64,000 nucleotides of DNA from Bryum argenteum (Eukaryota > Streptophyta > Bryopsida > Bryales > Bryaceae), in the NCBI GenBank assembly GCA_037043015.1, contig CM073328.1:17333495-17397494 (forward strand), given 5' to 3'. Under the pieces are notes generated by a model. The model was not told where the DNA came from and did not search any database. It was given only the letters and a program-made list of their open reading frames with translations. The position numbers and the translations under genes were made by a program. This document shows, in pieces, positions 42,909-53,720 of the stretch (position 1 is its first letter; each line of letters opens with the position of its first letter).

Positions 42909-45109
42909 ATGGAGGGGATTATCGACCTCAAGAAGAATCCCCACTTCAAGTTCGTGCACGAGAATAGGTTTCCGGGACAATGTGACGACAAGGTGTTCAT
43001 TTTCAAGATGTCTGTGGACCTGGAAGGGAGTGGGGTGGACCTCGTGAAGCGGCGGGAGGAAACCTCCAAGATGCATGGATTATGTTTGACAATGTCAAAC
43101 GAGTGAACGAGTGGACGACGTTGGCATGCCACGTTTACGACATTGCTTACTGCAAGGTAATGACAATTGCCTGCTGCGATATGCAATCTGAACTTCTGAA
43201 GATGCGGTTGCTCAAACTCACTTTTGGGAGAACCTTAACAAGGATATGGCTGAGAATGGCGTCCTGAATGTCAACTTCAAAGGATTCATGGCGGATAGTG
43301 CCCAAGCAAATTGGATTGCGGTTGGGAAGGTGTACATATGGATAAGGTAAACCCGATGAGCCTATGGAGGGTCGTGAATGTACCTGCTTTCATCATTGGT
43401 CTGCAAACCTTGATAAATATACCACAAAGTACATCAAACCAGAGTTGCAATATCAACATGTGCAAGCAACTTTGCCGTGATTATAGAGATGCGAAGACCC
43501 AAAGGGAGGCTGACGAGAAATACCATGCAATTCGTGCATGGTGGGCTACCTCTCGCGCTGCAAGAGAAGAATGTTTGGCATCTTTATCAGAATGGTTGGG
43601 TTTTTGGCACCATTGATATAGGCAATGGGGCGGCCAAATGATATTGGTGAGTTCAATTTCTTTTCTCCATGTTCTTTCTTCTAACAAAAACGACACATAG
43701 TCACTTGAATATGACACTCACAAATCAATTGGATTTGCAGGATTTGACATTGGAACAACGTGCACGCATGCCTTCATGTAATCTAGCAGAGTCCGTCCAT
43801 CACAAGTGGTTGATGCAGTCCAGCAATACCATGGAGTGCATTTATGAAGGAAGAATGGACGACATGGTTTGAGCGTTTATGCAGATCACCAACTATCATG
43901 AATGGCTCAAAGGTGGACAAGGAGGGAAGGGCCCTAACAAAGCAGCTCTGATGCTAAGGGCAGCAACAAACAGCGGTGATCCTAAACTCATTGCCGCTGC
44001 CATGAAGTCATTCTCCGGGGCTGGGGATCTCCCTAATCATCCAATTATTCTTGAAGGGGCTGAGATTTTTGGTTCCACAAAAAGGAAGCTCTATTTACCG
44101 GCGGGGTCTGAGTTCGATTCACATCGCCCGGATAAGGTAAACTACTCCATTCCCAAGCCAAACACTAGATCAACTAAGCAATGAATTGATGAGTCTCTCA
44201 AAAGCCCCCAATACCATGTTCCTCACACCACAAGGGTGATGGAGTCGAACTATGATCCCAAGCAATGGCACATTGCTCGACTTCCCAAGTCTTGGGAGAG
44301 GCGGTGTCAAGCGCTTGAAGCCATATCAAGGAGGCGTGCGAAACCAAGATTTCACAAGGGCACATGGCACTTTGGACAAAGCACCAACCTACGCAGACAT
44401 GTTCAAAGAAAGATGTTAGGAAGGGTCGCAATGTTGAAGCCGAGTTCTTTTTCTGCCCAGACCACATTCATCGTTGTGTTACGGGTAGCAAAAGGCCATT
44501 TGTTTTGGAATGGCCCATCGTCCCTCTATTTTGGCGCGTAAAGTTTGGAACCAATTTGACACGGGAAGAGGTTCTGAAGCTCAAAGATGCCGGGTTCCAG
44601 TTACTACAGCAAGAAGCATTGTCACCCCGGCAAAAGTTCCAATCTCAGGTGAATATTCCTATACCACGTTTGCAATTCCATGCTCCCGACCACATGGATG
44701 CTCATCCATTACCAGGTTCGGAAAGAAGTGTTGTCGAAGTCCAGATGCCTCTAGCGCCGATCACAAGAATAGAGGGATGAATAGGGGCCACATGAACGGA
44801 TACTACATCACGGGCGTGACCGTGGTTCCGTATCCGGGGTGTGGTGTGGTCATCACCATTGTCAATGACAAAGACAAGGCATACCTTGTTTCAGTGTGCA
44901 CTATTCCACAATGTACTTGCGAAGACTTTGTAGGTATGAGCTCTAAGGCAGCGAGTAGAAAGTGGGTGCCTTGCAAGCACCTTTATTATGTTTTCCGATA
45001 CTTATGTAAGATGAACTATAAGACAGAGAAGTTCATTCACCATCCTACATATTCCTACAACAAGGTCATGCAAATTCTAGAATTTGCTAGAGTTGTAGAG
45101 AAAGAGTGA
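42909..45109 (+). pseudogene. MULE-type transposase with SWIM zinc finger, frameshifted
   Basis: Segments of one protein are readable in shifting frames. 42909-43106 is the N-terminus. The catalytic region follows at about 43264-43350 (GFMADSAQANW, second acidic residue). A tract at 43360-43620 contains YIKPELQYQH and KYHAIRAWWATS. The third acidic region is CNLAESVHHKW near 43775, then 43870-44184. 44230-45109 ends with the SWIM motif CTCEDF...WVPCKHLYYVF (C-x-C and C-x-H). MULE transposases mobilise elements with long inverted arms; SWIM domains bind DNA or protein through zinc. At least four frame changes and several stops make this copy inactive. Some breaks could be introns. Confidence 0.65.
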
Positions 45110-45555
45110 ATCCTTCAAACTACTGCAAGCCTATTCTGCAAGTTGATATATATAGACCTTAAAGTAGCAGTATAGTGAGGGCAACAATTTTGGTTATTAT
45201 TCTATTCAATTAATGACTGCAGAAATTGGCAAGTATTTCATCTTATGTCTTAACATGGTTTTGATATATTTGATATACTTGAGAACTACCTCTATGTATG
45301 AAATCTTCAATATATCGTCATTCCCCGAGCTTGTTATATATGATATACTATAACCACAGTAGTTTCTTGAAGATCCATCTATTCTCTTATGTGTAGCATA
45401 TTCACCATTATGCACTTATTTGTTTTAAGAGTTTTTTATTTCATTTTTTTCCCCATACCCTATGTGTCCTCTGTTTCTCTACTTGTATTTGCGTAGTTTG
45501 GATTTTTTCATTATTATTGTTTCTAGAAGTCTTCGTTAATATCTATTTTTTTTTC

Positions 45556-45593
<38 letters not shown>

Positions 45594-46089
45594 CTTCGAC
45601 TTGCCATTCGCTCTATTTGATATCCTTTGTTTCTGTTTATCTTTAATCTTTGGTTTCCAAGTTTTTATTCCAAATTTTTCTGACACATATCTTATGTGTG
45701 TGTTTCTATTTGTTTTTATTAATATTTTTTCTCTTTGATATTTCTTGTGGTCCCTTTTTCTTATTTGTACGTTTTATTTCCTTTGGCTTTCATAAGTGTG
45801 TTTATAAAGGATTCCTAAATTATCAATTTATATACCCTATTACCATTGGATTTCAATATTCCACGCTTATAGGCCCCCTTTCTCACAGACTAATTTCTCG
45901 TTTCAATTTCTACAAAGTCGTTCATTTCTCACTACTTTAAGGGAACTTACGAACAATTTCCATGTGAACAGTGACTTGCTCACATGTTCGTGCTCGTTGC
46001 TCACATGTTCTTGCTCGCCGCTCACATGTTCCCGCTCGTTGCTCGTGGCTCGTGGCTCGTGGCTCACATCTAAGCAACATCCGCATGGG
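45110..46089. other. 3' region of the MULE candidate
   Basis: A+T-rich, with a run of about 34 T at 45559-45592. A purine-pyrimidine-biased repeat of GCTCGTTGCTCACATGTTC-type units lies at 45970-46070. No gene is seen; the frame 45517-45738 is a poly(T) artefact. Confidence 0.5.
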
Positions 46090-46669
46090 TAATAGAATCC
46101 ACAACTTCCTCATCTTATGAGACATTTTGTAGCCAAGGTAGAATTAAATTGGAATGGGTTAGAGTCCAAGACTCATGATCAAAACTTATAACGCAGTCTA
46201 GTTGGTTAGTACTCTATAGTCCTCTTGTTAATTTTGTGTCCTAAGTTGTAGAGAAATATTGCAATTAATGTGTCTCCAAGCTTTTTGAAATTTTTTTGGC
46301 ATTGGTGATCTTAGAATTATTGAAAGCAGTGCAGTCCAGATTCTAATTTTTCAGTAGTGAACACCATATTCGTTAAATTGGCCCAATTCCCGTTGTATTT
46401 GGCCACACACTATTCAAATAAATAGAGTAAAGTGAAACATAGAGGGGGTCTCAAATACTATGGGTATGGAAAATAGTAATAATTTCAACAATTGCTAAAT
46501 GTGATGGTTGACTGTGCGACGTGGCGATTATATGTTGAAAATGCAAATACAATGTGTGATATAATATGGAGAAGATAAAGATTTTTTTTAATAAAGAAAA
46601 GAGGTAAAGAAATACTGTATAGGCAAAGGATATGTCTGAAAATGCAAATACAAAAGATATGTTCATGTA

Positions 46670-46775
46670 TGTCTAATATACAGGAACATATGCAGATTGT
46701 ACATATAGGATATGCAGATTGTACATATGTCTAATATGTCTAATATACAGGAACATATGCATATTGTACATATAA
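46670..46775. repeat. Short tandem repeat
   Basis: Imperfect copies of ATATGCAGATTGTACATAT and GTCTAATATACAGGAACAT alternate three to four times. Confidence 0.6.
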
Positions 46776-47171
46776 GAGTCTGTCCCCATGCTTGAACTGA
46801 CCTGTATTTATTTGAAGGTGAGGGTGGCTTGCATGTAATTTGGACACACTTGACCCGTATTAATAAAAGCGGTTCGTTTTTTTAGATGACGGGTCTACTA
46901 AGAAGGCTTGGCAAGCCCACTTAATAATACGGGTGACCCTCATTTCTTATCTTGGATTATTCTTCCCTCAATTTAGGATGCTTTTTGGAATTCCTTTGTT
47001 TGAGAAGTTTGCATTAGTTGTTTTCTGTCATTTATCTAAATCGAATGGAGGATTATCACGGCACGGTCCTCACATGAGGACAACCCATCATTTCTCCTCC
47101 CTAATTTTAAAAGAAGGTTTGCTACAGGACAAACCTTGAAATATGACGGGTCGATTCAAGCATGGAGACTC
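46776..47171. mobile_element. Foldback element, ~396 bp
   Basis: The left end has GAGTCT...CCATGCTTGAA at 46776-46798. The right end (47151-47171) is its complement, TTCAAGCATGGAGACTC. An inner inverted pair, ACCCGTATTA and TAATACGGGT, lies near 46855 and 46925. No protein is encoded. No clear target duplication is seen. Confidence 0.5.
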
Positions 47172-47712
47172 GCCCTAAGTACCATCTGATATTCCATCTT
47201 GACTCTTGATGGCCCCAAGTAAAAAGTGCAATTTCGTACTATCTGAGAGTGGACCAACAATATCGAGGTGGAGTCCGACAATCGTCATTCGACGACGTCA
47301 GCCATGAATTAGCTAAACAGCCGTGTGAGTAGGGTATTGAAACATTCGACGACCGCGACATATTTTTATTGTGGTGTCCTGATCGAGTGTCCTCGCCTGT
47401 GCCGTGGATCTCGAAGCTACTGATCTTCCATGAGCCGTTCTGAAAGTCAGCGCACCCACTTCTCGATCTCAGTATATTAATCGCTGACCTTCTATTAAAG
47501 TATGTTCACGGTCAGCGATTGGGACTAAGTACTGTACTTTTGATGCAATTAGCATAGATGTCGGCCAACGCAAGGGCTAGCTCGGACACTCAAATGCTAC
47601 CGGTTCTTTTGTTGACGAATGAATCCATTCGACTTTGGGAATTTATCGCTGTCTACGCAGACTTTGGAATTTTATCATCTTCTCCATCGATTTCACGTTC
47701 TCATACACCATC
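47172..47712. other. 3' flank of peptide unit E
   Basis: The flank resembles the 3' flanks of F (52320-52500) and C (34630-34820), for example GGACACTCAAATGCT. No gene is seen. Confidence 0.5.
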
Positions 47713-47814
47713 TCAATCACACTTTGACGGAGGTCTCCATTTCGAGGAGCCACCATCGCCAAGGGTATCCGACTGCTTCGGAGGTTTCCACTTGGATGAT
47801 CCTCCATCGCCCAT
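47713..47814 (-). CDS. Repeat-peptide gene, copy E (two units, subfamily 2)
   Basis: The first Met of the usual MAVM start is lost (ACG replaces ATG). The next Met at 47814 gives a 33-residue product with two units, GDGGSSKWKPPKQSDTL and GDGGSSKWRPPSKCD, ending TGA. The frame is closed upstream by TAG. The unit number has dropped to two, and the C-terminal Cys is unusual for the family. It may be a functional short form or a decaying copy. Confidence 0.55.
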   Translation of the reverse strand: MGDGGSSKWKPPKQSDTLGDGGSSKWRPPSKCD

Positions 47815-48021
47815 CACTGCCGTGACGATGTATTCGGAATCAAGTGCCAGCAGCTAGTGACAAGGCTTTGATCAGGCAGCGGACTTAGAGATCGGGGGAA
47901 AGGCCTCTGAGGAGCTCGGTAATCGTACAAGCTCGATGTCTCAGTTGCTGAAGGTTATTCAGTGTAGTGTTTGCTGATCACCACTAGCTTGCTGTTGAGG
48001 AAGAATGAATGGTCGTTGCTC

Positions 48022-48068
48022 TTTTTTTATATGTTGTGCGTGAGGTCACAACGACCTCGTTCTGTTCA
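48022..48068 (-). promoter_or_regulatory. TATA box and inverted repeat of copy E
   Basis: On the minus strand ATATAAAAAAAGAGC (about 48019-48033) is preceded about 11 bp upstream by GAGGTCGTTGTGACCTC (about 48051-48067). That is a perfect GAGGTC-N5-GACCTC inverted repeat. Copies C and F carry one-arm-mutated versions at the same place, which suggests a dimeric regulator site. Confidence 0.5.
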
Positions 48069-48165
48069 ATTGACGCGCACTTTGTTAGCCAAGGACCCGA
48101 CCTCGTCCTGTTCAATTGACGCGCACTTTGTTAGCCAATGGTCCCGAAGAAGGTCCCGAAGAAGT
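48060..48165. repeat. Tandem duplications in the upstream region of E
   Basis: A block of about 46-49 bp with TCCTGTTCAATTGACGCGCA (T for C in one copy) is present twice (from about 48064 and 48110). It is followed by GGTCCCGAAGAA twice. Confidence 0.65.
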
Positions 48166-50044
48166 GAAACTCCAACCCGGGTGAATTGTACTCCAACCAA
48201 TTGGATGTAGGCCAGATGTCATCACTACTAATGGCGGGACTTCTAATCTCCGCACGCCGGCGCGGGGAATGGATCCCAAGATCTCTTCATTGGGGGCCAT
48301 GAGCCCTATCCGCCACTCCGAGATTTGTGGTTCCTGCCGAAGTCCCCACACGCTGCTCACAGCTTTAAGTTCCAAAGGGAGGGTGGTAGTTTGGCTGGCG
48401 GATATTCGATTGAATGTCGTCTTGAAGGGCGCCGTCGAGCGCACGGGCACTCGTATCAGACAAAACGGTTGGTCGTGTAAGCAGAGAATAAGGAATGATT
48501 GGTTGCCGGAGCAACTGCCCCCACATGTGGTCACTCGTGAAGTCAATACCGCCTCGGTGGGGTCCGCCTGCCCACACCCTTTGCTACCACGCCCAATTCT
48601 GGCTTGGAGATTGCGTTTTGACATGCCCAAGAATGCACTGTAGAATGACTGACTGTGCTCATGAGATCACCCAGGTCCTGAGTTTATTCGTTGCCATACA
48701 TGCGGCACATTCATTGTAACTTACTTTAAATTCTTTTCCTTTACTCAATGTATTGTTGACTGAAAAATTCATCTGTACCAAAGCAGAACCTCTGCTTGGA
48801 GAAATAACTTACTTTGCTTCTTTCATTTATCACCCTGGAAAGTGATTTTACCAGGCAGGGTCCACCTTCATAATATTGAATAGTTCAGGTTTAGTTAGTG
48901 AAGTGCGCGCGAGCCTTTATTCCAATCGATCTTTGACCGAAGGGTTTATATTGTGCTCGTGTCCGTTTCACTGACAGTCATGCGCAATGCATCTTATTAG
49001 AGTATGATGAGAATCTGCAGAAGCAAATAAGTCACGAATAGAATAATATCGATCGATTTAATGAGTTAAGCATTCTCACTCGATTTAATGAGTTGAGCAT
49101 TCTCATTCTACATTAGTACATGTTGGAATAGTAGAATCATTCATACCTTACGGTCACCAACTTGCCTGAATTGGGATTTGGAGATAAATATACTTGAATT
49201 TTGAAGAAGGCTTTAATTAGGGTCCCTTTACAGTATGGACCAAGAAACTTAAAATCATTTTCATGGTCATGGCTCTTGGCTAAGAGCCGTGACTATGTGG
49301 CTTGGTCACTCATGTTGTGTAAAGTGGATTTAGACCGGGACAAGTTCAATCTAAATTTTCTAATAAAAATCTTCATCATTCTCTCTTTAACAATTTAACC
49401 CTCCCCTTTTTCTTCAAGATTCTTGTAAAAAAATAAAAAAAATAAAAAAATAAAAAAATAAAGCCAATCAATGATTTTTGAGCCTCATGGTTTACTTGAT
49501 TGAAATTGAGTTGAAACATTTGCTTCGACTCAACTATAATAAAGAATACCATAAACATTAACTATTCCGGAAAATTTAGTACACTTGGGGTCTTGGGGAC
49601 CTTAAAGGGTGTGGTCATTCTCCTTTGTTCAAGGTACACAGTAGAGGTTACTTCTTCAACGACGAATCGTTGACTTTTTTTAATACAAATTGCCGAATCA
49701 TTGTCATAACATTCCTAATCAATTGATAAGTGGGCACAACAACTAGAATTACCCTACTGTCTGCTGTCAAATGTCGAAATACTGGATCATTATGTACAAA
49801 AAGAACTTGAACAGCTTGAAGCTCATGACCTAAATTAGTGGTAGTTAGCTAGTGCTTGAAATTCGAGCCGCACATCCATACCACATTCTGCCGATCCTGA
49901 TGGCGATTCATTTCTTGGCTTGATTACTGCGCCGTTGAATCGGCTGGACTGCTGACCGGCTTGAATCCGCACTTGAATCTGTTCATGTGACGAAATTCGT
50001 GAATGTTCTCAATCAGGTATCTCTGCCACATCAACTTGTTCCTT
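48166..50044. other. Upstream flank of E, spacer and 3' flank of G
   Basis: 48556-48650 is a copy of the host spacer repeat. 49053-49110 has a 28-bp-period direct repeat (CGATTTAATGAGTT). 49420-49465 is A-rich. From about 49690 the sequence matches the 3' flank of subfamily-1 copies. No gene is supported. Confidence 0.5.
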
Positions 50045-50200
50045 TCATTGACGCTTCGAAGGAGGCCTCCACTTCGAGGATCCACCGTCGCCCAGGGGAG
50101 ACCTCGATGGAGGTCTCCACTTGGATCCACCGTTGCCCACTGGAGCCGACTGCTTCGGGGGTCTCCACTTTGATGACCCTCCATCGCCCATCACTCCCAT
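50045..50200 (-). CDS. Repeat-peptide gene, copy G (intact, subfamily 1)
   Basis: The ATG at 50200 (ACCATGGG) gives a 51-residue product of three units. The second unit has lost one Ser and has Asn for Asp (GNGGSKWRPP), an in-frame three-base loss that keeps the frame. The last unit ends SKRQ. The leader upstream of the ATG differs from copy B by one-base gaps, which supports the view that the leader is untranslated while the repeat region is coding. Confidence 0.7.
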   Translation of the reverse strand: MGVMGDGGSSKWRPPKQSAPVGNGGSKWRPPSRSPLGDGGSSKWRPPSKRQ

Positions 50201-50399
50201 GGTATTTTGCAAAGCTGTTGAGGATGATCGAGAACCGAGTGGTTGCAGGTCCGTCGACCTTCTTGGCCACCAATCTCGAGGTGGACTAGGTCCGTGTGAT
50301 ATTGAGTTATCAAGAACTCTTGCTGCAGTGAGCGATTGCGAGTGTGCTGATCACTGCGGTAAATTGGAATGATTGCTGTGGAAGAATGAATCTCTGGCG

Positions 50400-50411
50400 C
50401 TGATTTATAGC
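50400..50411 (-). promoter_or_regulatory. TATA box of copy G
   Basis: On the minus strand GCTATAAATCAGC is followed by GCCAGAGATTCATTC, as in the other subfamily-1 promoters. It lies about 205 bp before the ATG. Confidence 0.55.
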
Positions 50412-52521
50412 CCGTAGTTGAGCTCAAAATACGCTGACCCGATGATAGTCCAACGTAAGGCCGCGCTTTGAGATCCATCTCATGAATGGCAGTGAGAGAC
50501 GACTGGAGGTAGTGGAGTATGAATTTTCAAATGGGCGTCGTGTTGAACGGCGCCGGCGTGCCAAGGGCAGTCACTCCTAAGTTTCAGTAATACTGTTGTC
50601 TGAAGTCCGTACTGGACGCCCCAGGCAGTTGATAGTTGGCATAGTTTGTAGTAAGTAAAGATTAGTAGGAATCTTGTGCTCCAAGGATGATTGGAAGATG
50701 TTCAATCTCGTGAGAATATAACCTCATGAGAGTCACCAGTAGTGGGTACACGCAAGTATCGAAGATTTGAAGTACATGGGTCCACCACCACGCATATTTC
50801 TTTGGCGCTTCCAGGAAGTGAAACATCACACTGCCACATGACTTCTGTTGTTGATCTGAATGGTGAAGGAATTCACGTTCCATGGCGGTAACAGTTACAG
50901 TAGGTCTATTCGTGGCAGTTCCCCGCCAGCCATTCTGTGCCCGCAACGAATTTGACCAGGCAGGTCTGAGTAACCGGCGAATGTTTCTCATTGACGTACA
51001 CCTCCGGACGAATATTACATATTTGCCTAAAAAAGAAACTAACTATCTACCTTTACAATAGGATTTCCACTTATCGATCTAAAGACGCTGTGTACGTCAA
51101 TTCGTCCTTTCACCTTCTGTCATGTAATGTGAACCAAACTCACTGACACATCCACCAGAAAGTACTGTGCAGCGCCAGATTTTTTTATTCTCGGCAGCAA
51201 TCATTCTTAGATTAGTGATACTTAGCCACTCAGTGATTAGTGATGTATATCCATCTTACTTACTGCGAGTCGATAGACAGCACGAGTCTTTGGAATCACA
51301 CCACTTGCTAAGGTTGTAAATCTTGTAACTTGTTCGACGTGAGGGTAAACGTTGAGAAAACTCTGCACACGCGGCAGAAGAGTTGATTGCAACTTAATGC
51401 TGTCCGTGCGAGCTGGTACTTCATGACTGAAGATTGTGATTGTACTAGCTGCAGAACTTCAAGAGTGAATTCAAGGCATGGATTCCCTTTATGAGCTCCA
51501 GGCTCCTCACGAAATTCTTAGTACAGATTCCTAACGAAAGAAATACTAAAATATAAACTTGTACCTTCGCCATTTCCCATACATTTGACCATCAGTCTCT
51601 ATTCCTTGACGTTGAATGTCATAGATCCTATTCATAAAAATAATGAAAAAAATCCTATTTTTAATTACAGAAGCTTGTGAAAAATTCATTGGTCACGCAT
51701 GGATCAATAAATGTTGCGACATTCACTTTGTGAGACTTACTAAATTCAATTTTGAAGCATTTTAATGTTTGCTTGCATGAAAAAAATTTACTCCAGCCTC
51801 GAATTATCTCAGCATCGTTGTGCACCATTGAATCTGGTCACGATCACAGAGGTTCGAATTACAAAAAAAATAAAATTCTATGACTCAACACTTCACTGAT
51901 GTTCAGCGAACTCAACATTTTGATTCCTACAGTAGTTCTTTCAAGCATTTGCCGTGATACATTCAAAATGCACATTATCATGGCTATGAAACTCTGATAT
52001 TTCATGAAGTGCGAAAAGTCTTCCGATTTATCTTTTGAGTCCACCTCCATGATCTATTTACAGGGCATGCAGGCATGAGCTATCGACACTGATCGATGAT
52101 AAATTGATCTCACACGAAACCAGATTCAGGAAGTGATCCCACGAAGTAATCCAAAAGTATAAATTGATCAGCTCTTACACGCTCAGGTTTGTGAAAATAT
52201 TGTAGTAATAATGTTGTCAAATTGTGGTCACAACAGCTTGATAAAGACGTGTGAATAAAATCAACAACTTAAGAATCACAAATGTAACTACTCTACACTG
52301 TACAATTTAATTTCAACGAAGTAACAGTTCGTCAGCAATTGGGACTATCTATTGTAGCAATTTGCTCAACTGTCGGCAGCGAAAGAGCTTGCTCGGACAC
52401 TCAAATGCTCTCAATCCTTCGGATAAGAGATGAATCAGCTGAAATGCTCGAGGTGGTGTTGTCTTAGCATGTCCGGAAGTCGTTCAGCTCTCCCATCATT
52501 TGCACATTCTCCAACACCATC
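50412..52521. other. Upstream flank of G and spacer
   Basis: 50412-51000 matches other subfamily-1 upstream flanks, including a TTTGACCAGGCA phrase near 50950. 51000-52300 is A+T-rich with nothing recognisable. 52320-52520 is the 3' flank of F. Confidence 0.5.
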
Positions 52522-52731
52522 TCATTTGCACTTTGATGGAGGACTCCATTTCGAGGAGCCACCATCGCCCAGCGGAGACTTGGATGGAGGTCACCACTTG
52601 GACAAGCCACCATCGCGAAGGGTAGCCGACTGCTTCGGAGGTTTCCACTTGGATGATCCTCCATCGCCCAGGGTAGCCGATTGCTTCGGAGGTTTCCACT
52701 TCGATGATCCTCCATCGCCCATCACTGCCAT
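52522..52731 (-). pseudogene. Repeat-peptide gene, copy F (four units, nonsense codon)
   Basis: From the ATG at 52731 (ACCATGGC) the frame has two perfect units, GDGGSSKWKPPKQSATL each. The third begins RDGGLSKW and stops at TGA (52591), where the sister units have AGA. Past the stop the frame continues through the rest of unit three and a fourth unit ending in TGA at 52522. Two of the first three units are also nearly identical in DNA, a recent unit duplication. The truncated product would be 46 residues. Readers of the sequence should treat it as either a pseudogene or a two-and-a-half-unit variant. Confidence 0.65.
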
Positions 52732-52909
52732 GGTATATTCGAGAAGTTTTCGACAAAGCTTCAATCGAGTACAGCAATTCGAATTCAAGGAGAAGGAGTT
52801 GTGTGAGAATTCAGTGTGTCCGTTGATGCAGGTTGTGTAGTGTATGCTGATCAGGTGCCACTTGGGTGCTGTGAAAAGATTGGTGGTGAGGAAGAATGAA
52901 TGGTCGATG

Positions 52910-52945
52910 CCCTTTTATATGTCTTGAGTGACATCACAACGACCT
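52910..52945 (-). promoter_or_regulatory. TATA box of copy F
   Basis: On the minus strand ACATATAAAAGGGC lies about 185 bp before the ATG and is preceded by CGAGGTCGTTGTGATGTCAC. GTGATGTCAC there is itself a palindrome. Confidence 0.55.
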
Positions 52946-53159
52946 CGATTTGTTCAAATGACGCGCTTTTTGTTAGCCGGGGTCCCGACGCACTACTCGT
53001 AGCCACACATTCTAAAGAGAGATTAGTGGTTGTCTGGCTTGGCGGCATTTTGAATTGATGTCGTGTTGAACTGCGCCGTCGAGAACAAGAGCACTCGCAC
53101 GATGTATGTGCACATGCGATTGTCGTCTAGTAACGACCCACATTAAGTCCAAGTTTTAG

Positions 53160-53720
53160 TACTTGGAGAAGTGACCGCCTCCCGAGGTGGAACAGCAGCT
53201 ATTGTACAGTGTGTGATGCGGGGTTGCCACGAAAGATCCAGCCAGGAGAATTCGAGAGTGAGGAGCTCGGTCTACTTGGAATCAGACAAAAGGTTGGTCA
53301 ATATGGCGGCATGTATGCAGAGAATCAGCAATGATTGGCTTCCCAGGTGACCACTTTCCTTCTATATCTATTTCTGAAATCTTTTTTGAAACACTGAATA
53401 TATATAATATTGGGATGGTCCATTTTCTTTTTGTGGTTTCGAGGTGAACGAAAGTGTGTTCAGTCTTGGCTTAATTTTTATTTTGTCCAGAACAGTGTAT
53501 GCAATCGCAATTCCTCATCGGATTGCTCAGAACTACCTCTAATTATTTCGGAAAAAAAAAAAAAAAAACTCCAAACCGCCTTCTTGGGATCCGCCTGCCC
53601 ACACTACTTGCCACCATGTCCACTCATGTAGAATCTTGCCTTTGACATGCCAAAGAATGTATTGAACAGTTGCTCATGAATTACTTAGGCAGGGGCCACC
53701 CTCACAATATTGAATGGTTC
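53160..53720. repeat. Host spacer repeat: empty site of the 15-kb element
   Basis: 53160-53231 corresponds to 14881-14955 and 53231-53690 to the DNA right of 30071. The segment shows what the insertion site looked like before the 15-kb element arrived. The MITE at 30408-30630 is also absent here. A run of about 16 A lies near 53555. Confidence 0.75.

Larger units (their letters stand above)
37491..46112. mobile_element. Candidate MULE with inverted terminal arms (~8.6 kb, decayed)
   Basis: TGAGGAAGTTGTGGATTCTA plus TTA at 37491-37513 is repeated exactly in inverse orientation at 46090-46112. A second collinear pair lies at 37886-37906 and 46055-46075 (20 of 21 bases). The left arm has about 360 extra bp between the two blocks. 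The arms flank a MULE-type transposase with a SWIM zinc finger at 42909-45109 on the plus strand. Long inverted arms are typical of MULEs. No 9-bp target duplication is evident, so the true ends may lie slightly outside. Confidence 0.45.

Noticed and set aside
45517..45738. Phe-rich frame with hydrophobic stretches as a membrane protein
   Set aside because: The hydrophobic run is encoded by the poly(T) tract. The remainder lacks coding character.
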